Counted from the first letter of the stretch, positions 1 through 9,080 are shown. The stretch is 64,000 nucleotides of DNA from Peteryoungia ipomoeae (GCF_004912165.1 NZ_STGV01000001.1:1054001-1118000), one strand, 5' to 3'. Notes: generated by a model not told the origin, from the letters alone. A program made the numbers and translations.

Positions 1-185
1 ATGTCGAACTTCATGCGCGCATCGTCAAAGGCATTGAATCCGCACTCGTAAGCCGAAAGCTTCTCCGAATCGGGAGCTTTGTAGGCCACGGCAAAAGGCG
101 CCACGAGAAGCGCGATGCCGATCACGAGGGAAATACCGATGAAGATGGCGATCGGAAGGTAGGAACTGAGCAGATCAGTCATCAT
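1..185 (-). CDS. nuoA: NADH-quinone oxidoreductase subunit A (partial, C-terminus off window)
   Basis: NuoA is a small membrane subunit of respiratory complex I that helps pass electrons from NADH to quinone. The visible 61 codons start MMTDLLSSYLPIAIFIG and run through one hydrophobic helix into the conserved loop with KLSAYECG and NAFDDARMKF, which is diagnostic of NuoA. The gene reads leftward and is cut by the window edge; the rest of the nuo operon presumably follows outside. A second ATG at 182 is an alternative start. An AGGGTG ribosome-binding site precedes the start. An inverted repeat TTTACC-N9-GGTAAA (323-343) lies in the upstream region. Confidence 0.95.
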   Translation of the reverse strand, partial: MMTDLLSSYLPIAIFIGISLVIGIALLVAPFAVAYKAPDSEKLSAYECGFNAFDDARMKFD

Positions 186-413
186 ATCACCCTGCTTGTC
201 TCACATGCCGAATGGCATATAGGGCGGAGCCGACAAGCCGAAAGAGAGTTGCAACGAGCCGTGGTTAGCGCAGCCAGTGAGCCAGTGCAAGACCAAGTAA
301 AACCTTTTCACCCGATACCGAGTTTACCTTACCACGAGGTAAAATGCCTGTCGTTAGGAAAGCTTGGGCGCGATGTCTTCAGAAGGATCGCAAAGGGTGG
401 AGGTTAGAGAGAA

Positions 414-490
414 TGGCGCGAGTGACGGGGCTCGAACCCGCGACCTCCGGCGTGACAGGCCGGCACTCTAACCGACTGAGCTACACCCGC
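414..490 (-). tRNA. tRNA-Asp (anticodon GTC), copy 1
   Basis: A 77-base cloverleaf read on the minus strand. The acceptor stem is GCGGGTG/CACTCGC, the D arm and TTCGAAC T-loop are present, the anticodon loop is CTGTCAC (GTC), and CCA is encoded at 414-416. It is the downstream member of a tandem pair; copy 2 differs by one D-loop base. The two are 64 bases apart and are probably cotranscribed. Confidence 0.97.
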
Positions 491-554
491 GCATTTTCGT
501 GAACCAGGTTCACATTTGCCGCCTTTAAGCGACTTGCCTTGATTTTCAGTGGAA

Positions 555-631
555 TGGCGCGAGTGACGGGGCTCGAACCCGCGACCTCCGGCGTGACAGG
601 CCGGCACTCTAACCAACTGAGCTACACCCGC
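555..631 (-). tRNA. tRNA-Asp (anticodon GTC), copy 2
   Basis: A second 77-base tRNA-Asp with the same acceptor stem, GTC anticodon and encoded CCA (555-557). It differs from copy 1 only in the D loop (AGTTGG where copy 1 has AGTCGG). It is the promoter-proximal copy: a good sigma-70 promoter lies at 694-722 on the same strand. Confidence 0.97.
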
Positions 632-693
632 GCATTTCCATTTGAGGGGTCAGGGCGACCCCGCCGACCGGGCTTGCCCGTTCGATGAGCGGG

Positions 694-722
694 TCTCTAC
701 GGGGTTCGTTTCGAGGTGTCAA
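694..722 (-). promoter_or_regulatory. Sigma-70-type promoter for the tRNA-Asp pair
   Basis: On the minus strand, TTGACA (717-722), a 17-base spacer and TAGAGA (694-699) form a near-consensus housekeeping promoter. Transcription would begin near 687, about 55 bases before tRNA-Asp copy 2. Confidence 0.7.
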
Positions 723-903
723 GCAGCATCTGAGACAAAACCGTGACCATGAGATTTTTTCCCACAGGCCCGATTTCCCATCCCTCGCCTCCCCTGCCTT
801 CGCGACACCACGCCGCAGGGCCTTACGCTCGGCGCGATCAGAAGTTTTCCACACCGCGAAAAACGCGCATGACAAAAAAACGAAAAAATCTGCACAAACG
901 CTC

Positions 904-932
904 TTGCGGAATTTCCGCGATCCGCATAGATC
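904..932 (+). promoter_or_regulatory. Sigma-70-type promoter for tRNA-Val
   Basis: TTGCGG (904-909), a 17-base spacer and TAGATC (927-932) lie about 40 bases before the tRNA-Val 5' end. The hexamers and spacing resemble those in front of the other tRNA genes in this window. Confidence 0.6.
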
Positions 933-971
933 ACAGCCACCGACGCGGCGGACATGATCCGGCAAGCGTAC

Positions 972-1047
<76 letters not shown>

Positions 1048-1064
1048 TTCCTTTCCTTCTGGCG

Positions 1065-1802
1065 TTAGATTTTCTTGCTTTTGACATGCACGGCTTGTCC
1101 TGCCTGCTTGATGTCGAACGCGCCCGTCTTTTTCACGAGACCACTTAGCTTGCTGGAACCATAGGCGCGAGGATCGAACTTTGGTTGGGCTTGCGACAGC
1201 TGCGTTCCGAGTTCCGCAAGCGAAACCCAACCACCATCGCTCTTCATGCAAGACAGCATCTTCTCCAGAACCGGAATTGCGTCGGTCGCAGCAGGTGGTG
1301 GCGCGACGGTCTTAACTGGTGGCGAACACGCCCTCGGTTTCGACGTTGCAGCCGCTTCGCGGACAAGGCTCTCGGTAAAAATAAATTTCCGGCAGGCCTG
1401 ACGGAAGGCTTCGGATGATTTTTCTCTGCCGAAGCCGAACACATCCACTCCCTGTTCGCGGAGTCGCGTCGCGAGTCGGGCAAAGTCGCCGTCAGAGCTC
1501 ACAAGACAGAAGCCGTCGAAGCGACCGCTCCAGAGCAAATCCATGGCGTCTATGACCAGAGCGATATCTGTGGAATTTTTACCCACCGTATAGGCAAACT
1601 GCTGGTGTGGAGCGATCGCGTGGCGCATCAGTATCTCGCTCCAACCCTTGGTGTGCGGGCTGGAAAAGTCGCCGTAAATCCGTCTGACGCTGGCCTCGCC
1701 CAGTCGAGCCACTTCTTCGAACAAGCCATCCATGATCTTGCTTGACGTATTGTCTGCATCAATCAGCACAGCAAGCCGTGGAGGACGATGATTGACTGCC
1801 AT
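1065..1802 (-). CDS. NYN-domain putative RNase with C-terminal LOTUS/OST-HTH-like domain
   Basis: The 245-residue protein starts with an NYN (LabA/DUF88, PIN-like) nuclease fold. VLIDADN near residue 12, the STDIALVIDAMDLL segment and LVSSDGDF near residue 103 supply the conserved acidic residues. After a linker rich in Ala/Pro, residues about 175-240 (VLEKMLSC, GGWVSLAELG, KLSGLVKK) look like a winged-helix LOTUS/OST-HTH domain that binds RNA. Family knowledge suggests a metal-dependent ribonuclease acting on structured RNA; the substrate is unknown. The gene stands alone on the minus strand, convergent with tRNA-Val. Domain assignment is firm for NYN and probable for LOTUS. Confidence 0.88.
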   Translation of the reverse strand: MAVNHRPPRLAVLIDADNTSSKIMDGLFEEVARLGEASVRRIYGDFSSPHTKGWSEILMRHAIAPHQQFAYTVGKNSTDIALVIDAMDLLWSGRFDGFCLVSSDGDFARLATRLREQGVDVFGFGREKSSEAFRQACRKFIFTESLVREAAATSKPRACSPPVKTVAPPPAATDAIPVLEKMLSCMKSDGGWVSLAELGTQLSQAQPKFDPRAYGSSKLSGLVKKTGAFDIKQAGQAVHVKSKKI

Positions 1803-1913
1803 GTCGCCTGCCTAATCTTCGAGGGTTGCATACCGGCCCAAATGGTCCAGTTTTCGATTTACAACCTACTATCGCTTCTTTGACAAAGAGTGACCGTCCC
1901 CACCAGCGCACGA

Positions 1914-1941
1914 AGGCCCGTCGGATCGCTCCGACGGGCCT
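1914..1941 (-). terminator. Rho-independent terminator after the DapA-family gene
   Basis: A perfect 12-bp stem with a 4-base loop, GC-rich, lies 25 bases beyond the stop codon of the DapA-family gene. The T-run is short, so termination may be partial. Confidence 0.65.
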
Positions 1942-1966
1942 CATGCATCTCACGGATCTTTCACGC

Positions 1967-2869
1967 TTACTTCCCGCCCACCGGCCTTGTCGCCGCCGCC
2001 TTCTCGACCATGGCGGTCACCTCGGCGCGGCGTGCGCCTTCAAGCGGCATGCGGGGCATGCGGACGCGTTCGGAGCCGCGGCCCATGATCTGTTCGGCGA
2101 GCTTGATCGATTGCACCAGGTCGTGTTCGGCATCGAGATGCAACAGCGGCATGAACCAGCGGTAGATTCGGCGGGCTTCCATCCAGTCGCCCCGATCGGC
2201 CGCAGCAACGAGTGCCACCGATTCGGCCGGGAAGGCGCTGGTGAGGCCGGAGACCCAGCCCTTGGCGCCGAGCATCAGGCCTTCGAGCGCCACATCGTCG
2301 AGACCGGCAAAGATGTCGTAGCGGTCACCGAAGGCGTTGATCAGGTCGGTGAAGCGGCGCGGATCGGGCGCGCTTTCCTTGACGGCCTTGATGTTCTTCA
2401 CGCCATCCAGCGCTTCGAGCACTTCCGCGCCGATGTTGACGCGGTAGGCTGGCGGGTTGTTGTAGAGCATGATCGGCAGGCCGGTCGCCTCAGCCACCGT
2501 CTTGAAATGCGCAACCAGCTCATGCGGCTTCGGCACATAGACCATGGCCGGCAGCAGCATCAGGCCATCGGCGCCGATCTTTTCCGCATCGCTGGCATAG
2601 GCTGACGCGCGGCGGGTATCGAATTCCGACACGCCGGTGACAACCGGAACACGGCCATTGACCACTTCGACAGCGGCCTTCAGCACCTTGCGCTTTTCGT
2701 CCGGGTCGAGCGAGTTGTTCTCGCCGCAGGTACCCATGACGATCAGACCATTGACGCCATCATTGACGAGCGCATCGAGCACGCGCTGCGTTGCGTCGAA
2801 ATCGATCGACAGATCTTCGTTGAATTGTGTCGTTGCGGCGGGGAAAACGCCGTGCCAGCCAGTTGTCAT
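1967..2869 (-). CDS. DapA-family (dihydrodipicolinate synthase / N-acetylneuraminate lyase) aldolase
   Basis: A class I aldolase of about 300 residues and typical DapA-superfamily length. It has the GTCGEN loop (GTGE in classical DapA), the YNNPP motif with the catalytic Tyr, and the Schiff-base Lys in IKAVKES. The start at 2869 is preferred over the ATG at 2893 because AGGAG sits 6-7 bases before it. The gene follows a GntR/FCD regulator on the same strand, so it is more likely a catabolic keto-acid lyase or dehydratase (for example for hydroxyproline or sugar-acid products) than the lysine-pathway enzyme. The exact substrate cannot be read from the sequence. Confidence 0.85.
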   Translation of the reverse strand: MTTGWHGVFPAATTQFNEDLSIDFDATQRVLDALVNDGVNGLIVMGTCGENNSLDPDEKRKVLKAAVEVVNGRVPVVTGVSEFDTRRASAYASDAEKIGADGLMLLPAMVYVPKPHELVAHFKTVAEATGLPIMLYNNPPAYRVNIGAEVLEALDGVKNIKAVKESAPDPRRFTDLINAFGDRYDIFAGLDDVALEGLMLGAKGWVSGLTSAFPAESVALVAAADRGDWMEARRIYRWFMPLLHLDAEHDLVQSIKLAEQIMGRGSERVRMPRMPLEGARRAEVTAMVEKAAATRPVGGK

Positions 2870-2908
2870 GGAACGCTCCTTTGCATGATGCAAGACATGA
2901 TATACAGT

Positions 2909-2918
2909 TTGTCGACAA
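2909..2918. promoter_or_regulatory. Palindrome TTGTCGACAA, possible GntR operator
   Basis: A perfect 10-base palindrome lies 40 bases upstream of the DapA-family start, between that gene and its GntR/FCD regulator. FCD regulators usually bind short palindromes of this size. That this one binds the neighbouring regulator is inference. Confidence 0.35.
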
Positions 2919-2988
2919 GCGCAATCCCGACTGATGCCTGCGGTTTGCCGCGTCTCTCACCCCGCGAACGGATGACCAGCTGCGTTGT

Positions 2989-3738
2989 TCAGGCGATCGG
3001 GAATGCTGCGGCAGCGGCGCTGTTGCGCGCCACGTAATCCTGGATTTGCCGGACGATCTGCTGGCCATGGACGACAGCGAGCCGGTCGGCCTCTTCCACA
3101 TCCCCTGCCCTGATCGCAGCAATCATCGCCTCATGCTCCTCGACATAGCGGCGCGGCAATCGGTCGTCGAAGGTCTGATAGTAGAGCCTGAGGATGCGGC
3201 GGCCGTCATCAAGCAGGCGGGCGAAAAAAGTCGTGTAATAGGCATTGCCGGCCCGCTCGGCGATGGCGACGTGGAACTCGCGGTTCGCTTCGATCATGGC
3301 AAAGGCATCCTGCGCCTCCACGGCTTCGGCAAAGCTGCGTTGCCGGTCAACAATCGTCGCCATGAAGGCATCGCCAGATTTCGCCGCCGCACCTCGTGTA
3401 GTCACGCGGTACATCAGGCACAAGGCCTCGAAATAGGTCGGCAGGGCCGAAAAATCGATGACCGAAACAATCGTGTTGCGATTCGGCAGGGTGGTCACCA
3501 GCCCTTCCGCCGTCAGCCGCAGCAAGGCTTCTCGGACCGGCGTGCGCGACATGCCGAACTGCTCGGACAGCCGGGTTTCATCCAGGGGGCTCCCCGGCGC
3601 CCGCAGCATGGCCAGGATATCCTGTCGCAGGGACTGATAGATGGTTTCAGCGCTGGAGCCGCGCGGACGTGCGCCTTCAGCGCTTGCGGGCTCGCTGCCG
3701 TCTGCCAGATCCGATTTTGCCTTGTCGGCAGCAGCCAT
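2989..3738 (-). CDS. GntR-family transcriptional regulator (FadR/FCD subfamily)
   Basis: The 249-residue protein has an N-terminal winged helix (IYQSLRQDI, LDETRLSEQFGMSRTPVREALLRL, a textbook GntR recognition helix) and a C-terminal all-helical FCD ligand domain with the metal-binding pattern of Asp/His residues (NREFHVAIAERAGN, RYVEEHEAMIAAI). FCD regulators sense organic acids and usually control the adjacent catabolic gene. Here the DapA-family gene follows after 119 bases, and a palindrome at 2909-2918 could be the operator. The effector is unknown. Confidence 0.9.
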   Translation of the reverse strand: MAAADKAKSDLADGSEPASAEGARPRGSSAETIYQSLRQDILAMLRAPGSPLDETRLSEQFGMSRTPVREALLRLTAEGLVTTLPNRNTIVSVIDFSALPTYFEALCLMYRVTTRGAAAKSGDAFMATIVDRQRSFAEAVEAQDAFAMIEANREFHVAIAERAGNAYYTTFFARLLDDGRRILRLYYQTFDDRLPRRYVEEHEAMIAAIRAGDVEEADRLAVVHGQQIVRQIQDYVARNSAAAAAFPIA

Positions 3739-3845
3739 GGTCTCAATCCCGATGCTTCGCGCCCATGCGCCTGTCTCCCGCCAGACAGCGAATTTCGCCA
3801 GGCAATGTCAAGTGCAGACGGAAGAGGCCTATGGCGGGAATGAGA

Positions 3846-4865
3846 TCAACCGCCCCGGATTTCGCTTCGCGCTTCGCGATACCAGTCGACAAAGGCCTGA
3901 ACGCCCTCCGCCAATCGCGTCTGGGGCACATACCCCGTCAAGGCGCGCAGAAGGTCGGGGGCTGCATAGGTGCGCGGCACGTCGCCTTTCTGCATCGGCA
4001 GCAACTGACGGATGGCGCGACGTCCCAGCGCCTTTTCGACAGTCTCGACGAAATCCATCAGACTTTCCGGCTGTCCGCCACCAATATTGACCACCCGGAA
4101 GGGCGCCTGGTGCGACAGCGTCTCGACCGAAGGGTCTGCGACCCTGTTGGCCTCACCCGGAATGACGGCCGAGAGGCGGATGATCGATTCGACGAGGTCG
4201 TCGATATAGGTAAAATCGCGACTCATCTGCCCTTCCCCATAGATCTCGATGGGTTGGCCATCAAGAATGCGGTCGGCGAACTTGAAGTAGGCCATATCAG
4301 GCCGGCCCCATGGGCCATAGACGGTGAAAAAGCGGAACGCCGTTGTCGGCAGCTTGTGCAGATGCGCATGACAATGCGCGATCAGCTCCATCGACTTCTT
4401 CGTCGCCGCATAGATCGTCAGTGGCTCATCGGCCTTGTCGGTCTCGCGGAACGGGATGCTCTCATTTGCGCCATAGACAGACGAGGTCGAGGCGATCATC
4501 AGGTGCTTCACCTTGAAGCGCTCGGCAAGCTCGATAATGTTCCAGGAGCCCGCAATATTGGAGGACAGGTAGGAGCCGGGGTTTTCAAGACTGTATCGAA
4601 CCCCCGCCTGCGCCGCGAGGTGGATCAGCACATCGGGCTTGCATTCGCCAAGAGCGGCCTCAAGCGAGGCGCGGTCCTCGAGCATGGCGATGACGGGTCG
4701 AAAGGCTGGATACTGTGTCAGCGCCGCGTGGCGCATTTCCTTGAGCTTGACATTGTAATAAGGCGTCAGGCCGTCGAAGCCGACGACCTCATGGCCCTCC
4801 GCCAGCAGTCGGCGGGCAAGGTGAAACCCGATGAAACCCGCCGTCCCCGTGATGAAATAACGCAT
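3846..4865 (-). CDS. lpsL: UDP-glucuronate 4-epimerase
   Basis: A short-chain dehydrogenase-type sugar epimerase of 339 residues. It has the N-terminal NAD loop [11 protein letters not shown], the catalytic Ser/Thr segment STSSVYG and the YAATKK motif (Tyr-x3-Lys). Length and the PYYNVKLKE segment match UDP-glucuronate epimerases, which make UDP-galacturonate for lipopolysaccharide and other surface polysaccharides. It begins 2 bases after the stop of rkpK, which makes its substrate, so the two form an operon as described in Sinorhizobium meliloti. Confidence 0.92.
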   Translation of the reverse strand: MRYFITGTAGFIGFHLARRLLAEGHEVVGFDGLTPYYNVKLKEMRHAALTQYPAFRPVIAMLEDRASLEAALGECKPDVLIHLAAQAGVRYSLENPGSYLSSNIAGSWNIIELAERFKVKHLMIASTSSVYGANESIPFRETDKADEPLTIYAATKKSMELIAHCHAHLHKLPTTAFRFFTVYGPWGRPDMAYFKFADRILDGQPIEIYGEGQMSRDFTYIDDLVESIIRLSAVIPGEANRVADPSVETLSHQAPFRVVNIGGGQPESLMDFVETVEKALGRRAIRQLLPMQKGDVPRTYAAPDLLRALTGYVPQTRLAEGVQAFVDWYREARSEIRGG

Positions 4866-4867
4866 GC

Positions 4868-6184
4868 TCAGGCCTTTGTTATCCGCTTGCCGATGGGGAA
4901 ATGCGAGAAACCGTATTTCACCATTTCTTCCGGCTTGTAGATGTTGCGCAGATCCACAATCACCGGCTTGGCCATCCGCGCCTTTAACTCGCGGAAGTCA
5001 AGTGCACGGAATTCTTCCCATTCCGTCACCACCACCACGGCTTCTGCACCATCCACGATCGCGTAAGGGCTGTCACCATAGGTCACGGGGCCGAGCACGG
5101 ATTTCGCCGCTTCCATGCCCTCGGGGTCGAAAACATGAACATCGGCCCCGGCGTCCAGCAATGCCTGGACGATGGTGATGGAGGGGGCGTCGCGCATGTC
5201 GTCGGTGTTCGGCTTGAAAGTCAGGCCCAGAAGGGCAACCTTCTTGCCGCGAACGGCACCGCCGCAAGCAGCAATGACCTTGCGGCCCATGGCACGCTTG
5301 CGATTGTCGTTGATCGCCACCGTCGTCTCGATCAGTCGAAGCGGGCTGTTGTGGTCCTGGGCGGTCTTGACCAGCGCCAGCGTATCCTTCGGGAAGCAGG
5401 ATCCGCCATAGCCGGGCCCCGCATGCAGAAACTTGTCGCCGATACGCTTGTCCATGCCGATGCCCTTGGCAACCTTCTGCACGTCGGCACCGAGTTGCTC
5501 GCAGAGATCGGCGATCTCGTTGATGAAGGTGATCTTCATGGCGAGGAAGGCATTGGCCGCATATTTGATGAGCTCAGAGGTACGACGCTCGCAGAAATAG
5601 AGCGGCGCCTCGTTGAGGTAGAGGGGGCGATAGACCTCGCGCATGATGTCGATGGCACGCTCGTCATCGGTGCCGATGACGATGCGATCGGGACGCTTGA
5701 AATCCGTGATTGCCGCACCTTCGCGCAGGAATTCCGGATTTGACACCACAACGATATCCTTCTCTGGAAACTCGTCGCGAAAGATGCGTTCGATCTCGTC
5801 GCCGGTCCCCACGGGAACCGTCGATTTTGTCACGACCACGGTAAAGCCGGTCACGGCGGCGGCGATCTCGCGGGCTGCGGCATAGACATAAGAGAGGTCA
5901 GCATGACCATCGCCACGGCGTGAAGGCGTGCCAACCGCAATGAAGACCACGTCGGCATCGGCAACGGCACGCGGCAGATCAAGCGAGAAGCCGAGACGCC
6001 CGGCCGTCGTGTTCTGCGCAATGATCTGCTCGAGACCGGGTTCGAAGATTGGCACTTCGCCGCGCTCCAGCGCATCGATCTTATCCGGCGATTTGTCGAC
6101 GCAGATCACCCGATGTCCAAAGTCGGCAAGGCAGGCGCCCGAAACAAGACCGACATATCCCGAACCAATCATTACAACGCGCAT
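4868..6184 (-). CDS. rkpK: UDP-glucose 6-dehydrogenase
   Basis: This cytosolic enzyme oxidises UDP-glucose twice with NAD to UDP-glucuronate. The 438 residues show the N-terminal Rossmann loop [10 protein letters not shown], the catalytic-cysteine motif GGSCFPKDT, and the C-terminal UDP-binding domain ([18 protein letters not shown]). The start at 6184 ([12 protein letters not shown]) is the family start; the open frame extends 35 codons further upstream without family support. It is the first gene of the rkpK-lpsL operon, supplying uronic acids for surface polysaccharides. Confidence 0.95.
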   Translation of the reverse strand: MRVVMIGSGYVGLVSGACLADFGHRVICVDKSPDKIDALERGEVPIFEPGLEQIIAQNTTAGRLGFSLDLPRAVADADVVFIAVGTPSRRGDGHADLSYVYAAAREIAAAVTGFTVVVTKSTVPVGTGDEIERIFRDEFPEKDIVVVSNPEFLREGAAITDFKRPDRIVIGTDDERAIDIMREVYRPLYLNEAPLYFCERRTSELIKYAANAFLAMKITFINEIADLCEQLGADVQKVAKGIGMDKRIGDKFLHAGPGYGGSCFPKDTLALVKTAQDHNSPLRLIETTVAINDNRKRAMGRKVIAACGGAVRGKKVALLGLTFKPNTDDMRDAPSITIVQALLDAGADVHVFDPEGMEAAKSVLGPVTYGDSPYAIVDGAEAVVVVTEWEEFRALDFRELKARMAKPVIVDLRNIYKPEEMVKYGFSHFPIGKRITKA

Positions 6185-6348
6185 GCAACACCCATATCCA
6201 TTGACGTGCCATCGGCGGCCTTTAAAGCCATCCGTGAACCTGTGACGACGACACTGGCATGACAAAATGAATAATCGCCGGCTTGGCAACAGATTTTCTT
6301 GAGCAAAAGCGGATCGAGGACCCGGTGCAAGAGCGGTAACCGCTCATT

Positions 6349-7686
6349 TCATCGGCTGTTTACCAAGCTTTCTTCCAGCCGCACCCGAAGCTTGCGATGC
6401 GCATCCTCATCCAGGGAAAAGCGCCACATGATCACGATCGCTGCCAGCTTTGCCGGGATTGGCAGCCAGGCATACAGGGCAGACAGCATCGATAGGGCCT
6501 CTGGCGTTTGCGGGCCGGAAGCGCTGGCAACAAAACCGGCGACATCGAGGAGCGGAAAGACAAGGCCGGCCGACAGGGCGACAGACAGCTTCGTGGTAAA
6601 GCTCCAGGCAGCAAAATAGAGCCCCGTTCTTTGCTCCCCAGACACCGCCGTATCTTCATCGATCACATCGGCCTGGATGGCCGCCGGCAGCGTCAGGTCG
6701 AAGCCGAGCAACAAGCCGGTCAGGATGCAGACAATGGCGAAAGCGACGACATCGCCCTCCGACAGAAGGCCGGCAACCGAAAAAATCAGGCAGGCGGCCA
6801 GCATGGCAACGCACCAGGTGCGATGTTTGCCAAAGCGTCTGGCCATACGGACCGCCAGCGGCACACCGGCAATAGCGCAGAGAAAATAGACAAACAGCAG
6901 CGGCCCCTGCAGATCCGGTCGCCCTAGCCGCTCGCCGACGAAATAGATGAACAGGGAGGCCGGAATTGCATTGGCGAAGCTGTTCAGAAGAAAAGCCGCC
7001 ACGAGTCGGAGGAAAGGACCGTTGCGCATTAGGTGCTTCAAGCCCTCCCGCAAGGCCAGCTGGCGCCTAGAGAAATCCTTGGGCTCGGGCACCCGCCACG
7101 CAGCGGCAAGAGCAAGGCTCGGCAGAAGAACCGCGATCATGACGGCAAGCCATGCAAGCCCATGAAAGGCTTGGCTTGCATCAAGCCCGCCAACAAAAGG
7201 GATGGTGATGGCTATCAAAGAGCCAACCAGCGTGGCCGCTTCCCGCCATCCCGACAGGCGGGCGCGGTCCTGGTAACCGGTCGCAAGCTCGGCACCCCAT
7301 GCGGTATAGGGAAGAAGCGACCAGGTGGCGCCAATCGAGAGTGCCACACCCCATACAGCAAGATAGCCGATCCCGGCGCCGGTCGGAGGCCAAAACAGCA
7401 TAAAGGCAGATAGCGCCGTCAAAGGCGTGGAAATAACGAAGAAGAACCTGCGGCGACCGAAGCGCGATCTCACGCGATCCGACAGCCAGCCGAACAGCGG
7501 ATCAGTGACCGCATCGAGAAACCGGATTGCAAGAAGGACGGCACCGATTGCGGTTAGCGAGATGCCGAAGTTCTCCGCATAGAAGGTTGGAACGACGATG
7601 TAGAACGGGAGCGCAATGGCAGCCAGTGGAATGGCGGGCAGCGCGTAAAGGGCAAAACGCGCATTGCCATTGGTTTGTCGGTCCAT
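6349..7686 (-). CDS. MFS transporter of the glycoside-pentoside-hexuronide:cation symporter type
   Basis: A 445-residue inner-membrane protein with about 12 hydrophobic helices. The loop DPLFGWLSDRVRSRFGRRR after helix 2 is the MelB/GPH-family signature, so a sugar or glycoside taken up with a cation is the likely substrate. GTGGAG precedes the ATG. The gene lies upstream of rkpK-lpsL on the same strand with a 164-base gap that contains a short inverted repeat GAGCGG-TAA-CCGCTC (6331-6345). A link to polysaccharide precursors is possible but not shown. Confidence 0.85.
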   Translation of the reverse strand: MDRQTNGNARFALYALPAIPLAAIALPFYIVVPTFYAENFGISLTAIGAVLLAIRFLDAVTDPLFGWLSDRVRSRFGRRRFFFVISTPLTALSAFMLFWPPTGAGIGYLAVWGVALSIGATWSLLPYTAWGAELATGYQDRARLSGWREAATLVGSLIAITIPFVGGLDASQAFHGLAWLAVMIAVLLPSLALAAAWRVPEPKDFSRRQLALREGLKHLMRNGPFLRLVAAFLLNSFANAIPASLFIYFVGERLGRPDLQGPLLFVYFLCAIAGVPLAVRMARRFGKHRTWCVAMLAACLIFSVAGLLSEGDVVAFAIVCILTGLLLGFDLTLPAAIQADVIDEDTAVSGEQRTGLYFAAWSFTTKLSVALSAGLVFPLLDVAGFVASASGPQTPEALSMLSALYAWLPIPAKLAAIVIMWRFSLDEDAHRKLRVRLEESLVNSR

Positions 7687-7722
7687 GATATCTCCACTTC
7701 GACGTGCCGTCGCTTGGTTACA

Positions 7723-7887
7723 CTACGGCTTGGAGCGATCGTCGGTTTTCGCCGCTCGGCGACAGCGCTCGGAGCAGTACCTGACGGTCTCCCAATCCCT
7801 TTGCCACTTCTTGCGCCAGGCGAATGGCTTGGCGCAGCAAAGACAGAGCTTCGTCGGCAGATTGCTCTTCTTGGTCATTTTGGTCAT
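7723..7887 (-). CDS. DUF2256 small Cys-rich protein
   Basis: A 54-residue protein missed by a simple length cut. It has CLCCAKPF, then [19 protein letters not shown], the exact DUF2256 pattern of two Cys pairs around a basic Trp-rich segment, which suggests a small zinc-ribbon fold. AGGAA sits 7 bases before the ATG at 7887; a second ATG at 7878 is possible. It ends 36 bases before the MFS gene and could be cotranscribed with it. Function is unknown; members are often found next to photolyase-related genes, not so here. Confidence 0.85.
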   Translation of the reverse strand: MTKMTKKSNLPTKLCLCCAKPFAWRKKWQRDWETVRYCSERCRRAAKTDDRSKP

Positions 7888-8009
7888 CGGCAGTTCCTGG
7901 TCAGGGCCATACCGCTTCTTCGCACCCGTGCTGATGTCGGATCACCCGGACCTGCGCTTGTTTAACGCCCCTCCCCTTGCTAGGTCCTCTCATCAATCAC
8001 GGGAGAGAC

Positions 8010-9002
8010 ATGACCATGGAACAGAACCCCTTCGGCAGAACCGAATTTTCCGTCAGCCCTATCGGCTTCGGCGCCTGGCAAATCGGCGGATCCTGGGGCG
8101 AGGTATCAGAAGCCGACGGGCGCGCGGCCCTGAACGCCGCCCTCGATTCAGGCGTCACCTTCATCGATACGGCGGATGTCTATGGCGACGGTCGTTCGGA
8201 ACGCATCATCGCCGAGGTGTTGAAGGAGCGCGGTGGCGAACGGCCGATGGTGGCCTCCAAAGCAGGACGTCGACTGAACCCGCATGTGGCTGCGGGTTAC
8301 ACAAAGGCCAATATCGAAGCCTTCATAGACCGCTCGCTGCAAAATCTTGAGATCGACTGCCTTGATCTCGTTCAACTGCACTGCCCACCGACCGAAGTCT
8401 ACTACCAGCCCGAGATGTTCGCGGGACTGGAAGACATCCGCAAGGCCGGCAAGATCAAGCACTATGGTGTCTCGGTCGAAAAGGTCGAGGAAGCGCTGAA
8501 GGCAATCGAGTATCCGGGCGTCGTCTCCGTCCAGATCATCTTCAACATGTTCCGTCAGCGCCCGGCGGGCCTGTTTTTCCAGGAAGCCAAGCGTCGGAAC
8601 GTCGCCGTTATCGCCCGCGTGCCGCTGGCAAGTGGCCTCCTCTCGGGCAAGATCAACGCGAGCACCCAGTTTGCCGCCGAGGATCACCGCAACTTCAACC
8701 GCAACGGCGAAGCTTTCGATGTCGGTGAGACCTTTGCCGGCGTGCCGTTCGAGACAGGCCTTGCGGCGGTGGAAGAGGTTCGCAAGCTGGTTCCGGCGGG
8801 CGCCTCGATGGCACAATTTGCCCTGCGCTGGATCCTCATGCACGAGGCCGTCACGGTGGTGATCCCCGGCGCCCGCAATGGCGATCAGGCTCGGGCGAAC
8901 GCGGCGGCGGCAAGCCTTGCCCCCTTGTCCGCAGACGTCATGGCGGCTTCGCGCGAGGTCTATGAGCGGCTGATTGCACAGCATGTGCATCACTGCTGGT
9001 AA
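8010..9002 (+). CDS. Aldo/keto reductase
   Basis: An NADPH-dependent oxidoreductase of about 330 residues with an AKR TIM barrel. The catalytic tetrad is visible as Asp and Tyr in DTADVYGDGRSE, Lys in VASKAGR and His in VQLHCPP. The C-terminal segment VVIPGARNGDQARANAAAAS is the cofactor-binding loop. GGGAGAG stands just before the ATG at 8010; an in-frame ATG at 8016 is an alternative. The gene is monocistronic, divergent from DUF2256, and closed by a strong hairpin. The substrate is not predictable. Confidence 0.9.
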   Translation: MTMEQNPFGRTEFSVSPIGFGAWQIGGSWGEVSEADGRAALNAALDSGVTFIDTADVYGDGRSERIIAEVLKERGGERPMVASKAGRRLNPHVAAGYTKANIEAFIDRSLQNLEIDCLDLVQLHCPPTEVYYQPEMFAGLEDIRKAGKIKHYGVSVEKVEEALKAIEYPGVVSVQIIFNMFRQRPAGLFFQEAKRRNVAVIARVPLASGLLSGKINASTQFAAEDHRNFNRNGEAFDVGETFAGVPFETGLAAVEEVRKLVPAGASMAQFALRWILMHEAVTVVIPGARNGDQARANAAAASLAPLSADVMAASREVYERLIAQHVHHCW

Positions 9003-9025
9003 GCGGTCGGGATCGTCAAACCAAA

Positions 9026-9053
9026 GAGGCCGGGTGAGCGATCACCCGGCCTC
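9026..9053 (+). terminator. Terminator hairpin between convergent aldo/keto reductase and esterase genes
   Basis: A perfect 12-bp GC-rich stem with a GCGA loop lies 23 bases after the aldo/keto reductase stop. It is symmetric and also lies 28 bases beyond the convergent phytase-like gene, so it may serve both strands. The T-run is weak. Confidence 0.7.
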
Positions 9054-9080
9054 TGCCGTTTCGGGATTTCGATCTTTCGA

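Larger units (their letters stand above)
632..971. other. Intergenic region between tRNA-Asp pair and tRNA-Val
   Basis: This 340-base stretch has no convincing protein gene. It holds two outward-facing promoters, one for the tRNA-Asp pair (694-722, minus) and one for tRNA-Val (904-932, plus). Short open frames on both strands lack ribosome-binding sites and show no recognisable family. The middle part is rich in A runs, and I see no further structure. Confidence 0.6.

Noticed and set aside
404..616. Short open frames through the tRNA-Asp genes
   Set aside because: They are readings of tRNA sequence (repeat of CHAGGRGFEPRHSRHS) and not proteins.
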